A model generated the notes under the pieces. The model made no database searches and had not been told where the DNA came from. It saw only the letters and a program-made list of their open reading frames with translations. From assembly GCA_001942185.1 (NCBI GenBank), contig MKJV01000086.1, positions 1 through 64,000 of the forward strand: a stretch of 64,000 bases of DNA, read 5' to 3'. The position numbers and the translations under genes were made by a program. Numbering within the stretch: the stretch's first letter is position 1; every line of letters starts with the position of its first letter. Below, piece by piece: positions 12,014 through 21,449 of the stretch. Origin of the DNA: Pseudonocardia sp. CNS-004 (GTDB lineage: Bacteria; Actinomycetota; Actinomycetes; Mycobacteriales; Pseudonocardiaceae).

Positions 12014-12072
12014 TGATCGCCGGAGATGGTGCCCGGACGACAGATCCGTCGCCCCGCCACCGCTGCGACGAT
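12014..12072. repeat. Intergenic palindrome, TGATCG family, copy A
   Basis: A 59-base imperfect palindrome. The left arm TGATCGCCGGAGATGGTG and the GACGACAGA before the centre pair with TCCGTCG and CCACCGCTGCGACGAT on the right. It lies between the convergent S9 peptidase and Ser/Thr kinase genes, so it could fold in transcripts from both sides. Confidence 0.6.
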
Positions 12073-12082
12073 AGACGCGCAC

Positions 12083-12146
12083 GTGATCGGCCGAAGTGGT
12101 GCCGGAGCGTCGCATCCGGCGCGCTCCAACCACTTCCAGCGATCAC
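12083..12146. repeat. Intergenic palindrome, TGATCG family, copy B
   Basis: GTGATCGGCCGAAGTGGT pairs with ACCACTTCCAGCGATCAC, and inner GGAGCG pairs with CGCTCC. This is the best-paired copy in the 11.9-12.4 kb gap between convergent genes. Confidence 0.65.
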
Positions 12147-12212
12147 GCCCCGGATGGCCGACGCCCAGCGGGCCGGGGAAGCACCGCCGTCCTGGCCTGC
12201 TCACCGGCAACG

Positions 12213-12281
12213 TCATGATCGTTGCGACATCACGCTGCCCGACGCGGCAAGGGCGCTGCGGCCCCAGTCGGACCGATCATG
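12213..12281. repeat. Intergenic palindrome, TGATCG family, copy C
   Basis: Starts TCATGATCGTTGCGAC and ends GTCGGACCGATCATG, with GC-rich inner arms around CGACGCGGC. Third of four palindromes in this gap. Confidence 0.5.
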
Positions 12282-12284
12282 CCG

Positions 12285-12352
12285 TCATGATCGGTCCGAG
12301 ACTGGCCTGGGCGCCCCACCGAGGGCGATCCCACGCCAGTCGAAACGATCAC
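12285..12352. repeat. Intergenic palindrome, TGATCG family, copy D
   Basis: TCATGATCGGTCCGAGACTGGC pairs imperfectly with GCCAGTCGAAACGATCA. Fourth palindrome in this gap; no gene is credible anywhere between 11,938 and 12,447. Confidence 0.55.
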
Positions 12353-12447
12353 GCCGGCGCGACGCGCAGTGCCTGCTCGCCATGGCCGAGGCGATCTGGC
12401 GCCCGGCCGCTCCGGCGCCGGATCCCTGACCTCCGTGGGCAGTGCAC

Positions 12448-13938
12448 CTAGAGCTTGCTGAACGACTCCATGATCGTCTGGCCGTCGGACCCCGTGCCCA
12501 TCACGAACCGGTAGGGCTCGCTCGACGTGCCTCCGTCGCGGCGGGTGAACACCACCGTGCCCTCGACGGTGTCGTCGGCGGTCTGGCGGGCGTTCTGCAG
12601 GCGCACCGAGGCCATCTCGGCCCAGAACCGGTCGTACCCGTCGCGGCCGCCGGACACGCCCTGCGCCTCCGGGCTGAGCAGCCGCCACGCCGACTCCGTG
12701 TCGCCGGGCAGCAGACCGTAGTAGCTCTGCACGAACGCGACCGCGCCGGTCGCCGGGGTGGGCGCCGGGGTGGCGGGCGCGGTCGTTGCCGGGGGCGGTG
12801 TGGTGGCCGCAGGGGCGGTGGTCGGCGCCGGCGCTTCCGAGGTGGCGGCCGGCTGGGCGGAGGCCGGGCTCCCACCCGCACCGGTGTCGCTGGTGAGGAT
12901 CGCGACGGTGACGCCCACGCCCACGGCGAGGACGCCGAGCACCCCGAGCAGCAGCGGCATCCGGCGGCTGCGCCCGCGACGCGCCGGCGGGGGCACCGGG
13001 GCGTCCGAGAGGGTGGCCGGGCCGGAACGGGCCGGCGGGGTGGCAGGCGCGGGCGTCGGCACGGTGGCCGCGAGCGGCGCCAGCCCGGAGTCGCCACCGG
13101 CGCCCACGGCGACGAACGCGTCGCGGGCCTGGGACGCGGTGGGCCGGTCCTCGGGCTCCCTGCTCAGCAGCCGCATGATCACGTCGACGATCGGGCCGTC
13201 CTGCTTCGGGCGGCGCACCTGCTCGGTGGCGACCTTGTGCAGAAGGGCATATGCGTTGTCGTCGAGCCCGAACGGCGGGGTGCCCTCGATCGAGGCGTAC
13301 AGCGTGGCGCCGAGCGCGAACATGTCGGATGCGGCCGTGGGGTTGAGCCCGCGCGCCACCTCGGGCGACAGGAACGCGGGGGTGCCCGCGATCAGGCCCG
13401 TGCGGGTGAGCTGCACGTCGTCGACGGCACGGGACACCCCGAAGTCGGTGAGCTTGACCCGGCCGTCGTCGGCGATCAGCACGTTGCCCGGTTTGACGTC
13501 GCGGTGGGTGACGCCCGCGAGGTGGGCCGCCGAGAGCCCGTCGGCCACCTGACGCCCGATGTCGGCCACCTGGCCGGGCGGCAGCGGCCCCTTCTCGCCG
13601 AGCACCTGGGCCAGCGACCGCGACGGGAGGTACTCCATCACCAGCCACGGCCGGTCCTCGTGCACGACGACGTCGAACATGCTGATGACGTGCGCGTGCT
13701 GCAGCCGCGCCCCGATGCGGCCCTCGCGCAGGATGCGCTGGCGCGACACCTCCAGCGCGTCGTTGCCCGCCGCGGTGGGCGGCGCGGCGGCCGCGAGCAG
13801 CTCCTTCACCGCCACGGTGCGGTTGAGCAGCTCGTCGGTGGCCCGCCAGACCGCACCCATGGCACCGGCACCGATGCGCTCGTCGAGCCGGTAGCGGCCG
13901 CCGACGCGGACGGGGGGGTGATCGGATGCGGGGCTCAT
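12448..13938 (-). CDS. Membrane-anchored Ser/Thr protein kinase (Pkn type)
   Basis: A complete 496-residue kinase. The N-terminal domain (about 14-270) has the glycine loop IGAGAMGAVWRA, catalytic lysine in TVAVKELL, HRDVKPGNVLI, KLTDFGVSRA and the APE-equivalent TPAFLSPEVARG, so it should be active. One transmembrane segment follows (MPLLLGVLGVLAVGVGVTVA, about residue 325-345), then an external Thr/Pro/Ala-rich stalk and a C-terminal NTF2-like domain (VAFVQSYYGLLPGDTESAWR). It resembles actinobacterial Pkn sensors of envelope state. ATG 13,938 (MSPASDHPP) is preferred to an upstream Leu codon. It stands alone on the minus strand. Confidence 0.93.
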   Translation of the reverse strand: MSPASDHPPVRVGGRYRLDERIGAGAMGAVWRATDELLNRTVAVKELLAAAAPPTAAGNDALEVSRQRILREGRIGARLQHAHVISMFDVVVHEDRPWLVMEYLPSRSLAQVLGEKGPLPPGQVADIGRQVADGLSAAHLAGVTHRDVKPGNVLIADDGRVKLTDFGVSRAVDDVQLTRTGLIAGTPAFLSPEVARGLNPTAASDMFALGATLYASIEGTPPFGLDDNAYALLHKVATEQVRRPKQDGPIVDVIMRLLSREPEDRPTASQARDAFVAVGAGGDSGLAPLAATVPTPAPATPPARSGPATLSDAPVPPPARRGRSRRMPLLLGVLGVLAVGVGVTVAILTSDTGAGGSPASAQPAATSEAPAPTTAPAATTPPPATTAPATPAPTPATGAVAFVQSYYGLLPGDTESAWRLLSPEAQGVSGGRDGYDRFWAEMASVRLQNARQTADDTVEGTVVFTRRDGGTSSEPYRFVMGTGSDGQTIMESFSKL

Positions 13939-14024
13939 CGCCCGCAAGGGTATCCAGGCACGCCGACGGCACGCTCAACGCGGTGCCCATAGCCGATCGG
14001 GCTACGCGCGGTGCGCCGAACGGG

Positions 14025-14512
14025 TCATCCGCGCCGCGAGGACAGTACCCACAGCAGCATCGCTGCGCCACAGATGACGGCGGCGCAGAGGAACGCGGGC
14101 CCGCCCGGGAGCGTGCCCATCACCGCAATGCCGAGGGTCGCCCCCGTCTGCCGCACGGCGTTCAGCAGGCCGCTCGCCGTGCCCGCGGTCCCCGGTGGGG
14201 CGGCCGCGACCACGACGGTGACCAGGGCTGGAAGAGTCAGCGAGACTCCGACCCCGATCACGAGCAACCCGGCGCCGAGCACCGAGTACGGCGCGGTGGG
14301 CGACGCCGCGAGCAGCGCCGGGCCGGTGACGAGCGCCACAAGCCCGGTGAGCACGGGAAGCCGGGGGCCGTGGGCGGCGACGAGCCGGGCCGTGAACACC
14401 GGCCCGACCGCGGTCGGGAGCGTGAGCGGGAGGAACGCGAGGCCCGCCTGCAGTGGCGTGAGGCCGTGTCCGTCCTGCAGGAGCACCGTGGCGGCGAACA
14501 GCACGCCCGGCT
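14025..14512 (-). pseudogene. MFS transporter, C-terminal part only
   Basis: About 160 residues of an EmrB/QacA-like major facilitator with five or so transmembrane helices (FAATVLLQDGHGLTPLQAG, ALVTVVVAAAPPGTAGTASG, LLNAVRQTGATLGIAVMG) ending SSRRG. The N-terminal two thirds are absent: upstream of about 14,512 the sequence abruptly becomes the C-terminal half of a LysR regulator on the other strand. It is either a remnant after a deletion or an assembly misjoin. Confidence 0.75.
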
Positions 14513-15065
14513 CGCCGACCGGCGCCCCGACCTCCGGCTGGACGTGCGGTCGATGATGCGCAGGCCGCTCCTGCGGGCCGTCGCCACCGGGGAGCTGGAC
14601 GCCGCGCTGCTGCTCGACGTCGGCACGTCGCTCGGCGAGCTCGGGTTCGACGACGAGGGCGCAGCGCTGCAGTTCGTCGACATCGGCACCGTGACGTTGC
14701 GCCTCACCGCCCGGCCGGGGCACCCGCTCGCAGGCGCCAGGCCGCTCACACCTGCCGACCTGACCGACGAACTCCTACTGGTGACGCCGCCCGGCTGCTC
14801 GTTCCGCATGGCAACGGACCGGCTGTTCGGACCGGGTGGTCGACGCACCGAGCTCGGCAGCGTCTCCACCGTCAAGGCATGGATCGGGCAAGGCCTCGGC
14901 ATCGCGCTCCTGCCCGACTTCGCGGTGGCGGGCGAGATCGCCGACGGCACCCTCGTGCCGCTGCCCCTGCACGGGACACCCACTGAACTCGCACTGCGCG
15001 TCCTCTGGCGAGGCGACGACGACGGCCGGGAGTTGCGCGACGCGCTCTACGCAATTGCCTCCTGA
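14513..15065 (+). pseudogene. LysR-type regulator, C-terminal part only
   Basis: About 183 residues of the effector-binding domain of a LysR regulator (ADRRPDLRLDVR, GELDAALLLDVG, LTARPGHPLAGARPLTPADL, VKAWIGQGLGIALLPDFAV) ending at TGA 15,065. The helix-turn-helix N-terminus is missing. Its 5' end abuts the truncated MFS gene, which would normally be divergent from it, so one deletion removed both starts and the promoter region between them, or two contigs were misjoined. Confidence 0.78.
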
Positions 15066-15254
15066 GTAGCCGATCGCCCACCGCACCGACCGTTCGGCGC
15101 ACGAGATCAGGCATCGGTGACAGACGGTGCGTCTTTCCGGTGACGGCGCTCTCCCGTGACGGCGGCGGCCGCCCGGCAGGAGCACCATGGTCACACGGCG
15201 CAGCACAGGCGGGCGCCCCCGAACCACCGCAGCCGGCATCGAAGGGGAAAGAAG

Positions 15255-15688
15255 ATGAAGATCGCTGACATCCTCGACAACAAGGGCTCGACGGTCCACT
15301 CGGTGCTGCCATGGCTCACGGTCGCCGAGGTCGTCGAGAGGCTCGGCAGGCTCGGGATCGGCGCCGTCCTCGTCTGCGACGAGAACAGCACCATCCAGGG
15401 GATCGTGTCCGAACGCGACATCGTCCGCGCCCTCCGCAAGCACGGCGCCGGGCTGCTCACCATGCCCGTGAGCGAGGTCATGACCCGCTACGTCCAGACG
15501 GCGAGCCCCGACGAGACGGTCGCCCACGCGATGGGCTGATGACCTCCGGCCGCTACCGCCACCTCCCGGTGCTCGACCACGGCCGCCTGGTGGGCATGGT
15601 CAGCATCGGCGACCTGGTCAAGCACCGGGTGCGGGAGATGGAGTTGGAGACGGGCGTCCTGCGCGACGCGCTGATCGCCCGCTATTGA
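15255..15688 (+). CDS. CBS-domain pair protein
   Basis: A protein of about 145 residues made of two CBS motifs (MKIADILDNKGSTVHSVLP, GIGAVLVCDENSTIQGIVSE, RDIVRALRKHG; second, PVSEVMTRYVQTASPDETV, RYRHLPVLDHGRLVGMVSIG). Such stand-alone pairs bind adenine nucleotides and are often regulators of unknown partner. A strong GAAGGGGAAAG ribosome site precedes ATG 15,255. One base is missing near 15,538 (ATGGGCTGATG), which otherwise truncates the second motif. The TGA at 15,686-15,688 touches a large inverted repeat. Confidence 0.88.
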
Positions 15689-15788
15689 GAATGTGTGTGA
15701 GAAGGGCGAAGCGGGCCGCCCAGAACGGCCGCGACCTGGTGGATCATCGGGACCTGCGGCCCACATGAGGGCTTCTCACACACATTCT
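15688..15788. terminator. Large inverted repeat between convergent genes
   Basis: AGAATGTGTGTGAGAAG at 15,688-15,704 is perfectly complementary to CTTCTCACACACATTCT at 15,772-15,788. Inside, GGGCCGC and GCGGCCC form a second 7-bp stem after an internal loop. It fills the gap between the convergent CBS and DsbA-like genes, so a bidirectional terminator is the simplest reading; the size of the hairpin is unusual. Confidence 0.7.
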
Positions 15789-15794
15789 GACGGC

Positions 15795-16408
15795 TCAGTC
15801 GAACGCCGGCTCCTCCGTGCGGGTGCGCTTCAGCTCGAAGAAGTGGGGGAAGGATGCGAGCGCCCGCGCGCCGTCGAACACGCGGCCCGCGTCCTCCCCG
15901 CGCGGGATGCGGGAGAGCACCGGGCCGAAGAACGCCACGCCGTCGACGTGGATGGTCGGGGTGCCGACGTCCAGGCCCACCGGTTCCATGCCGCGGTTGT
16001 GGCTCGCCTTGAGCTCCTCGTCGTACTCGGTGCTCGTGGCGGCGTCGGCGAGGCTCGCAGGCAGGCCGAGCTCGGCCAGCGCCTCCTTGATCACGACGTC
16101 GAAGTCCTTGTTGCCCTGGTTGTGGATGCGGGTGCCAGTGCGGTGTAGAGCGGCTCGAGGATCTCCTCACCCTCCGAGCGGGCGGCGGCGATCGCGACGC
16201 GGACGGGGCCCCAGGCACGGTCCATGAGCTTGCGGTAGTCGTCCGGGAGGTCACGGCCCTCGTTGAGCACCGAGAGGCTCATGACGTGCCAGTCGATCTC
16301 CACGTCGCGCACCTCCCGTACCTCGAGCATCCAGCGCGAGGTGATCCACGCCCACGGGCAGAGCGGGTCGAACCAGAAATCGACGCGGGCGGGCTCGGCA
16401 CCGGTCAC
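15795..16408 (-). CDS. DsbA-like thioredoxin-fold protein, mycothiol-dependent nitroreductase type
   Basis: A protein of about 205 residues with the active-site segment FWFDPLCPWAWITSRWML near the N-terminus, matching the Rv2466c family (DsbA-like, mycothiol-dependent in mycobacteria). Only the first Cys of the usual CPWC is present here (CPWA), as in many homologues, which suggests a monothiol mechanism. The C-terminal part has the cis-Pro loop VGTPTIHVDGVAFFGP. Cytosolic. One base is missing near 16,137. It is divergent from the pepN gene at 16,585; the 176-base gap has no other feature I can see. Confidence 0.85.
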
Positions 16409-16584
16409 GGCTACTCCTCAGGTCAGGGCATCGTGGTACCTCCGGAGCAACCCGGCGCGCCGACCCGGCATTCCGCGGCCGCCCGATCTCTCGCCGGCCC
16501 GATCTCGACGGCGTCTCGCCGACGCACGTGGTTGGATCGGCAGCCAGTCCCAGCGTCCCATCGACCCAGGAGTGCCGAGTCCGT

Positions 16585-19132
16585 ATGGCCCCTCCCAACC
16601 TGACCCGCACCGACGCCGAGCGTCGGGCCGCGCTGCTGGAGGTCGTCGACTACACCGTCGAGCTCGACCTCACCGACGGGCACGGAAAGCCGGGTGAGGC
16701 GACGTTCGCCAGCACCACGACCGTCCGTTTCCGCTGCGCCGAGCCCGGTGCCGACAGCTGGATCGACTTCGTGGGGCCCTCGGTCGCCGAGGCCACGCTG
16801 AACGGCGAGCCGCTCGACGTGTCGGACTACCGCGAGGAGGACGGGATCGCGCTCCCCGCGCTGGCCGCCGAGAACGAGCTCCGGGTCGTGGCCACCGGGC
16901 AGTACATGAACACCGGCGAGGGGCTGCACCGGTTCGTCGACCCGGTGGACGGCGCGGTCTACCTCTACTCGCAGTTCGAGACGGCCGACGCGAAACGCAT
17001 GTTCGCCTGCTTCGACCAGCCCGACCTCAAGGCGCGCTACACGCTCACCGTCACCGCGCCGGAGGACTGGAAGGTCATCTCCAACGCGGTCGCGGAGAGT
17101 GCCGATGGCGGGATCCACCGGTTCGCCACCACCGAGATCATGTCCACCTACCTGGTGGCGCTGATCGCGGGCCCGTACGCGGAGTGGCGCGACGAGCACA
17201 GGGACGATCAGGGGGCGATCCCCCTCGGCATCTACTGCCGGGCCTCGCTGGCCGAGCACATGGACGCCGAGCGGCTGTTCACCGAGACCAAGCAGGGCTT
17301 CGACTTCTACCACCGCAACTTCGGCGTGCGGTACCCGTTCGGCAAGTACGACCAGCTGTTCGTGCCGGAGTTCAACGCGGGCGCATGGAGAACGCGGGCG
17401 CGGTGACGTTCCTGGAGACTACGTCTTCCGCTCCCGCGTCACGCGCTTCCTCTACGAGCGCCGGGCCGAGACCGTGCTGCACGAGATGGCGCACATGTGG
17501 TTCGGCGACCTGGTCACGATGCGCTGGTGGGACGACCTGTGGCTGAACGAGTCGTTCGCCACCTGGGCGTCGGTGATCTGCCAGGCGAACGCCACCGAGT
17601 ACACGCAGGCGTGGACCACGTTCGCGAACGTGGAGAAGTCGTGGGCCTACCGGCAGGACCAGCTGCCCTCCACGCACCCCGTGGCCGCCGACATCCCCGA
17701 CCTGCAGGCCGTCGAGGTCAACTTCGACGGGATCACCTACGCCAAGGGCGCTTCGGTGCTCAAGCAGCTCGTCGCGTACGTCGGGCTGGAGCCGTTCCTC
17801 TCGGGGCTGCGCACCTATTTCCAGCGCCACGCGTGGGGCAACGCCACGTTCGACGACCTGCTGACGGCGCTCGAGGAGTCGTCGGGCCGTGACCTGTCGG
17901 GCTGGGGCGAGCAGTGGCTGCGCACCACCGGGCTCAACCTGCTGCGCCCGTCGTTCGAGGTCGACGCGCAGGGCCGCTTCACCCGCTTCGCCGTGGTGCA
18001 GGGCGGCGCGCGGCCGGGGGCGGGTGAGCTGCGCACCCACCGGCTCGCCGTCGGCGTCTACGACGACCGGGACGGCAAGCTGGTGCGCACCCACCGCGTG
18101 GAGGTCGACGTCTCGGGTGAGCGCACCGAGGTGCCCGAGCTCGTCGGGGTGCCGCGCGGGCAGCTGGTGCTGGTCAACGACGACGACCTCACCTACTGCG
18201 CCCTGCGTCTGGACCCGGGCTCGCTCGCCACGCTCGTCGACCGCATCGGCGACATCGCCGAGCCGCTCCCCCGCACGCTGTGCTGGTCGGCGGCGTGGGA
18301 GATGACCCGCGAGGCCGAGCTCAAGGCCCGCGACTTCGCGGCGCTCGTGGCCGGCGGGTTCGGGGCGGAGACCGAGGTGGGCGTGGTGCAGCGGCTGCTG
18401 ATGCAGGCGCAGACCGCGATCGCGTCCTACGCCGACGAGCAGTGGGCCGCGGAGCGCGGCTGGCCGATGCTGGTCGACTCGTTGCTGTTCCGCCTCGACA
18501 CCGCACCCGCGGGTTCCGACGCGCAGCTGGCGGTGGTCAACGCGCTCACCGGCAGCGTCCTCTACTCGACGGTGCTGGAGGGAATGCGCGGCTGGCTGGA
18601 CGACGTCGACGTGCCGGACGGGCTGACCGTCGACACCGACCTGCGCTGGCGGCTCCTGCAGGCACTGGTGGCGCACGGGTACGCGCGCGAGCCCGAGATC
18701 GACGCCGAACTGGAGCGCGACCCGACCTCCACCGGGCAGCGGCAGGCGGCCCGCGCCCGCGCGCTGATCCCGACCGCCGAGGCCAAGGAGCGGGCCTGGA
18801 CCCTGGCCGTCCACGACGACGACATCCCGAACGCCGTGCAGGAGGCGATCATCAACGGCTTCTCGCACCCGGTGCAGCGCGGGCTCCTCGGTGGGTACGT
18901 GGAGCGCTACTTCGCCGAGGTGGCCGAGGTGTGGTCGCGGCGCACGAGCGAGCGGGCCCAGCAGGTGGTGGTCGGCCTGTTCCCGTCGTGGGCGGTGGAC
19001 AAGTCCACGGTCGAGGCCGCCGACGCCTGGCTCGCGGACGAGTCCCACTCGCCCGCCCTGCGCCGCCTGGTGTCGGAGGGCCGCGCCGGCATCGTCCGGG
19101 CCCTGGGCGCGCGGGAGTTCGACAGGTCCTAG
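16585..19132 (+). CDS. pepN: Aminopeptidase N (M1 family)
   Basis: A zinc aminopeptidase of about 850 residues, the usual length for actinobacterial PepN. ATG 16,585 gives MAPPNLTRTDAERR. The N-terminal saddle domain carries FETADAKRMFACFDQPDLKA; the exopeptidase motif reads AGAMENAGAVTF once one missing base near 17,383 is restored; the zinc site is HEMAHMWFGDLV with the second Glu in LWLNESFATWAS. A second base is missing near 17,415 (CTGGAGACTAC). The long helical C-terminal domain continues to 19,132. Cytosolic; roles in peptide turnover. It appears monocistronic. Confidence 0.95.
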
Positions 19133-19148
19133 CCGACCGGCCAGGGGC

Positions 19149-19192
19149 GTTCACACACCAACTCCGGCGCTCGCGGATGTTCGTGTGTGGGC
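19149..19192. terminator. CACACAC/GTGTGTG hairpin after pepN
   Basis: GTTCACACACCAAC pairs imperfectly with GTTCGTGTGTGGGC, starting 17 bases after the pepN stop. The CACACAC arm resembles the arm of the larger repeat at 15,772-15,788, so both may belong to one terminator type. Confidence 0.45.
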
Positions 19193-19215
19193 CTCCGGGC
19201 TGCGGCAAGATCGCT

Positions 19216-19282
19216 CATGATCGGCGAGTGGGCGCGTTCTCGTGTCGATTTCGCCCGTTTTCGCGCCGAAGCGCTGATCATG
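19216..19282. repeat. Intergenic palindrome, TGATCG family, copy G
   Basis: Begins CATGATCGGCGAGTGGGCGCG and ends CGCGCCGAAGCGCTGATCATG, arms pairing imperfectly. It lies between the convergent pepN gene and the small gene at 19,326. Confidence 0.6.
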
Positions 19283-19325
19283 CCTGCGACACCGTCTCCG
19301 GTGTGCCGGTGCCGGAGTCGGTGTG

Positions 19326-19628
19326 TCAGCGTGCTCCCAGCTCGCCGGCCGAGGCGTCGACGCGGTCGGAGACCGCCCGAGTGAGCAGCGTGGACGCGTA
19401 TTCGTCGCCGGCGTCCGCCAGCGCGGCGAGCCCGTCGAGGTCGCCCCGGGCGGCGAGCTGCTCCGGCAGGTCGCCGTTCATCGGGATCGACCCGTGGGTG
19501 ATGCCGCTCCAGGTGTCGAGCCCGGACCAGATCTCACGAGCAGATCGGGCGAGGAACCGGAAGACGACCCGAACGCGGTCCGGCCAGTAGCTGACCGATG
19601 GCGCGGTGCGCGGCTGCGCGACCATCAC
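19326..19628 (-). CDS. Small hypothetical protein
   Basis: A 100-residue protein that I do not recognise. It starts MMVAQPRTAPSVSYWPDR, has an aromatic/basic segment RVRVVFRFLARSAREIWSG, then an acidic alanine-rich tail with LPEQLAARGDLDGLAALADA. Codon use fits a real gene, and GGAGG lies just upstream of the start (19,630-19,640). No signal peptide or membrane segment. It is 57 bases downstream of lipB on the same strand and may share its transcript. Confidence 0.55.
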   Translation of the reverse strand: MMVAQPRTAPSVSYWPDRVRVVFRFLARSAREIWSGLDTWSGITHGSIPMNGDLPEQLAARGDLDGLAALADAGDEYASTLLTRAVSDRVDASAGELGAR

Positions 19629-19685
19629 GTGCCTCCTTGGGTGGTTGCCCCGGCCGTAACCGGGTCACAACCGGACAAACACCCC

Positions 19686-20363
19686 TCAGGCCATCAATCT
19701 TCCTGGTGTTTCGCAGCTCACTGCCCGGAAGCTGCGGGCGAGGCTGTCGCGCACGACGGCGTCGGTCGGAGTGGGCACGCCCCGCTCGACGGCGAGCTCG
19801 CGCAAGGACGTGATCGGGTCCGCCAGGCCACAGGACACGAACTGAGCGAACACCGCCATGTCCGGGTCGACGTTCAGGGCGAAGCCGTGGGTGCTGACGC
19901 CGCCGCGGATCCGCATGCCGATCGAGGCGATCTTGCGGTGGTCCGGGGTCCACACGCCGACGAGGCTGGAGCCACCGGGTGGGGTCTGCCTGCGGACGGC
20001 GGGGAAGCCGAGTGCGTCGAGTGCGGTGATGAGGCCCTGCTCCATCCAGCGGACGACATCGGCGGGGCCGCGCTCGCGCACGTTCGCGACGAGGTAGCCG
20101 ACGATCTGGCCGGGGCCGTGGTAGGTGGCCTGCCCGCCGCGGTCGACCTCGACCACCGGCAGGCCCGAGGCCGCGGGTGGGAGATCGGCGGGTGAGGTCC
20201 GCGAGCCGTAGGTGACGATCGGTGGGTGGGACAGCAGGAACAGCCGGTCGCCCGCGGTGCCTGCCCGGCATTCGGCCGCCCAGCCCTCCATGGCAGTGGT
20301 GGCGGAGTCGTACTCGACCTCACCCAGGTCGACGCGGGAGAGGTCGGGGAATGCCTCGGTCAC
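19686..20363 (-). CDS. lipB: Octanoyltransferase LipB
   Basis: A complete 225-residue protein. It transfers octanoyl groups from acyl carrier protein to lipoyl domains. Visible motifs are VVEVDRGGQATYHGPGQIVG, the catalytic lysine in DHRKIASIGMRI and the acyl-acceptor cysteine in FAQFVSCGL, all in expected order; GGVSTHGFALNVDPD precedes the Cys. Length matches the family. No LipA gene is next to it in this window, although that pairing is common in actinobacteria. The start is ATG 20,363, immediately after the stop of the small cysteine-rich protein upstream. Confidence 0.93.
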   Translation of the reverse strand: MTEAFPDLSRVDLGEVEYDSATTAMEGWAAECRAGTAGDRLFLLSHPPIVTYGSRTSPADLPPAASGLPVVEVDRGGQATYHGPGQIVGYLVANVRERGPADVVRWMEQGLITALDALGFPAVRRQTPPGGSSLVGVWTPDHRKIASIGMRIRGGVSTHGFALNVDPDMAVFAQFVSCGLADPITSLRELAVERGVPTPTDAVVRDSLARSFRAVSCETPGRLMA

Positions 20364-20717
20364 TCAGCGGCCGAGGCCCATGCTGCGCATGAAGCGCCGC
20401 CACGCGCTGTTGGCGCGCCGGTACTCGCCGCACGTGGCGCGACCGCAGGCGCCGCAGTCGGTGCCGGGCCGGTAGTGCTCGTGCGTCTCGGGGCCGTGGC
20501 CGCAGGTGCACGGTTCGACGACGACGTCCCGCGCGGGCGGCTGGGGCGGCTCGACCGGCACCGGGGAGAGCGGCTGCCGCTGTGTCGGGAAGGCCGCGTG
20601 GAGGTCCGGGATGACCGGCATGCCCGTGGGAGGGGTGAGGACTGACGAGCCAGCAGTGCTTCGCCGGCCGCGACGATGCCCATCGCCGGCTGTGTGTCCC
20701 GCTGCCGCGTCACCCAT
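20364..20717 (-). CDS. Small cysteine-rich, zinc-ribbon-like hypothetical protein
   Basis: A protein of up to 117 residues, not recognised by name. The C-terminal half has CTCGHGPETHEHYRPGTDC followed by GACGRATCGEYRR, a spacing of Cys and His that suggests a bound zinc. The N-terminal 40 residues are low-complexity, so an internal start such as MPVIPDLHAAF may be the real one. The stop directly abuts the lipB start, indicating co-transcription. Confidence 0.6.
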   Translation of the reverse strand: MGDAAAGHTAGDGHRRGRRSTAGSSVLTPPTGMPVIPDLHAAFPTQRQPLSPVPVEPPQPPARDVVVEPCTCGHGPETHEHYRPGTDCGACGRATCGEYRRANSAWRRFMRSMGLGR

Positions 20718-20923
20718 GTGGGTCCCTGCCCTTCATCACTCCGTGGCCCCGCGAGGCCGTGGACGAACAGTATGCGACGTGGAGCGCCGTGTCGGCCATC
20801 ACCAACTCCGGTTAAAGCTCGGAGGTTACGGTCGATCGGTTACCGGTCGCGCAGTTCGGTGCAGCGGGGTACCCGGCGGTGAGCGGTCGGGAAACCGGCC
20901 GGGCCGGTCGGCGGGAGGACGGC

Positions 20924-21449
20924 TCAGTGCGCGCGGCGGCGGCCGCCTGCCTGGTCGGCCAGCATGCGCAGGCCGCTCAGCAGGCCGCCGAGCAGGTCGC
21001 CCTCCTTGAAGGAGGCCACCATGCTCATGACGGCGAGCTTGGCGCCGCGGTCGGGCAGGCGGGTGCGGGCCTCGGCGCCGCTGAGCACCTCGACGAACCG
21101 CTGCCCGGGGCTCACGGCGACGAGCACGGCCTCGGTGGCGCCATCGAGCTGGTCGTGCAGCTCGGCCACCCGCGCCGACGGCTCGGACCCGAGGTCGCGA
21201 GGTACACGCTGAACCGCAGGCCGGTCTCCCGGCTGGTGAGCGTGAGCGCCTCGTCGAGCCGGGCGAGCTGGACGGGGGTGAACGGCTGGTCGGCCCGCGA
21301 GGCTCCTCGTACTCCTCCGCGCGCGAGACCCGGCCCGACGCGGTGACGACCGCGCCGAGGGGCAGGTCCTCGCTGCCGGGCGCGACGACGGCCGTGCCGG
21401 TGCCGCCGTGGTCGGTCGTGCTACCCGGGGTGACGTCACCAGCTGCCAC
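20924..21449 (-). CDS. DUF5130/TPM-like domain protein (two frame breaks)
   Basis: A protein of about 175 residues starting at GTG 21,449 (VAAGDVTPGS), with GAGGAGGT seven bases upstream. The domain contains LPLGAVVTASGRVSRAEE, DEALTLTSRETGLRFSVYLG, then DQLDGATEAVLVAVSPGQR and RGAKLAVMSMVASFKEGDLL. This matches the DUF5130 family of actinobacteria, related in fold to TPM-domain proteins; function unknown. Frame breaks near 21,300 and 21,205. Its start overlaps the end of the CtaJ-like gene by 14 bases. Confidence 0.72.

Noticed and set aside
12014..12352. Four repeats in a row considered as a CRISPR array
   Set aside because: The units are palindromes of differing sequence and length without constant repeats or regular spacers, and single copies occur elsewhere.
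12013..12429. Open frames of about 140 codons in the gap after the S9 peptidase
   Set aside because: They run through the palindromes, change frame with them and show no codon bias typical of this genome.
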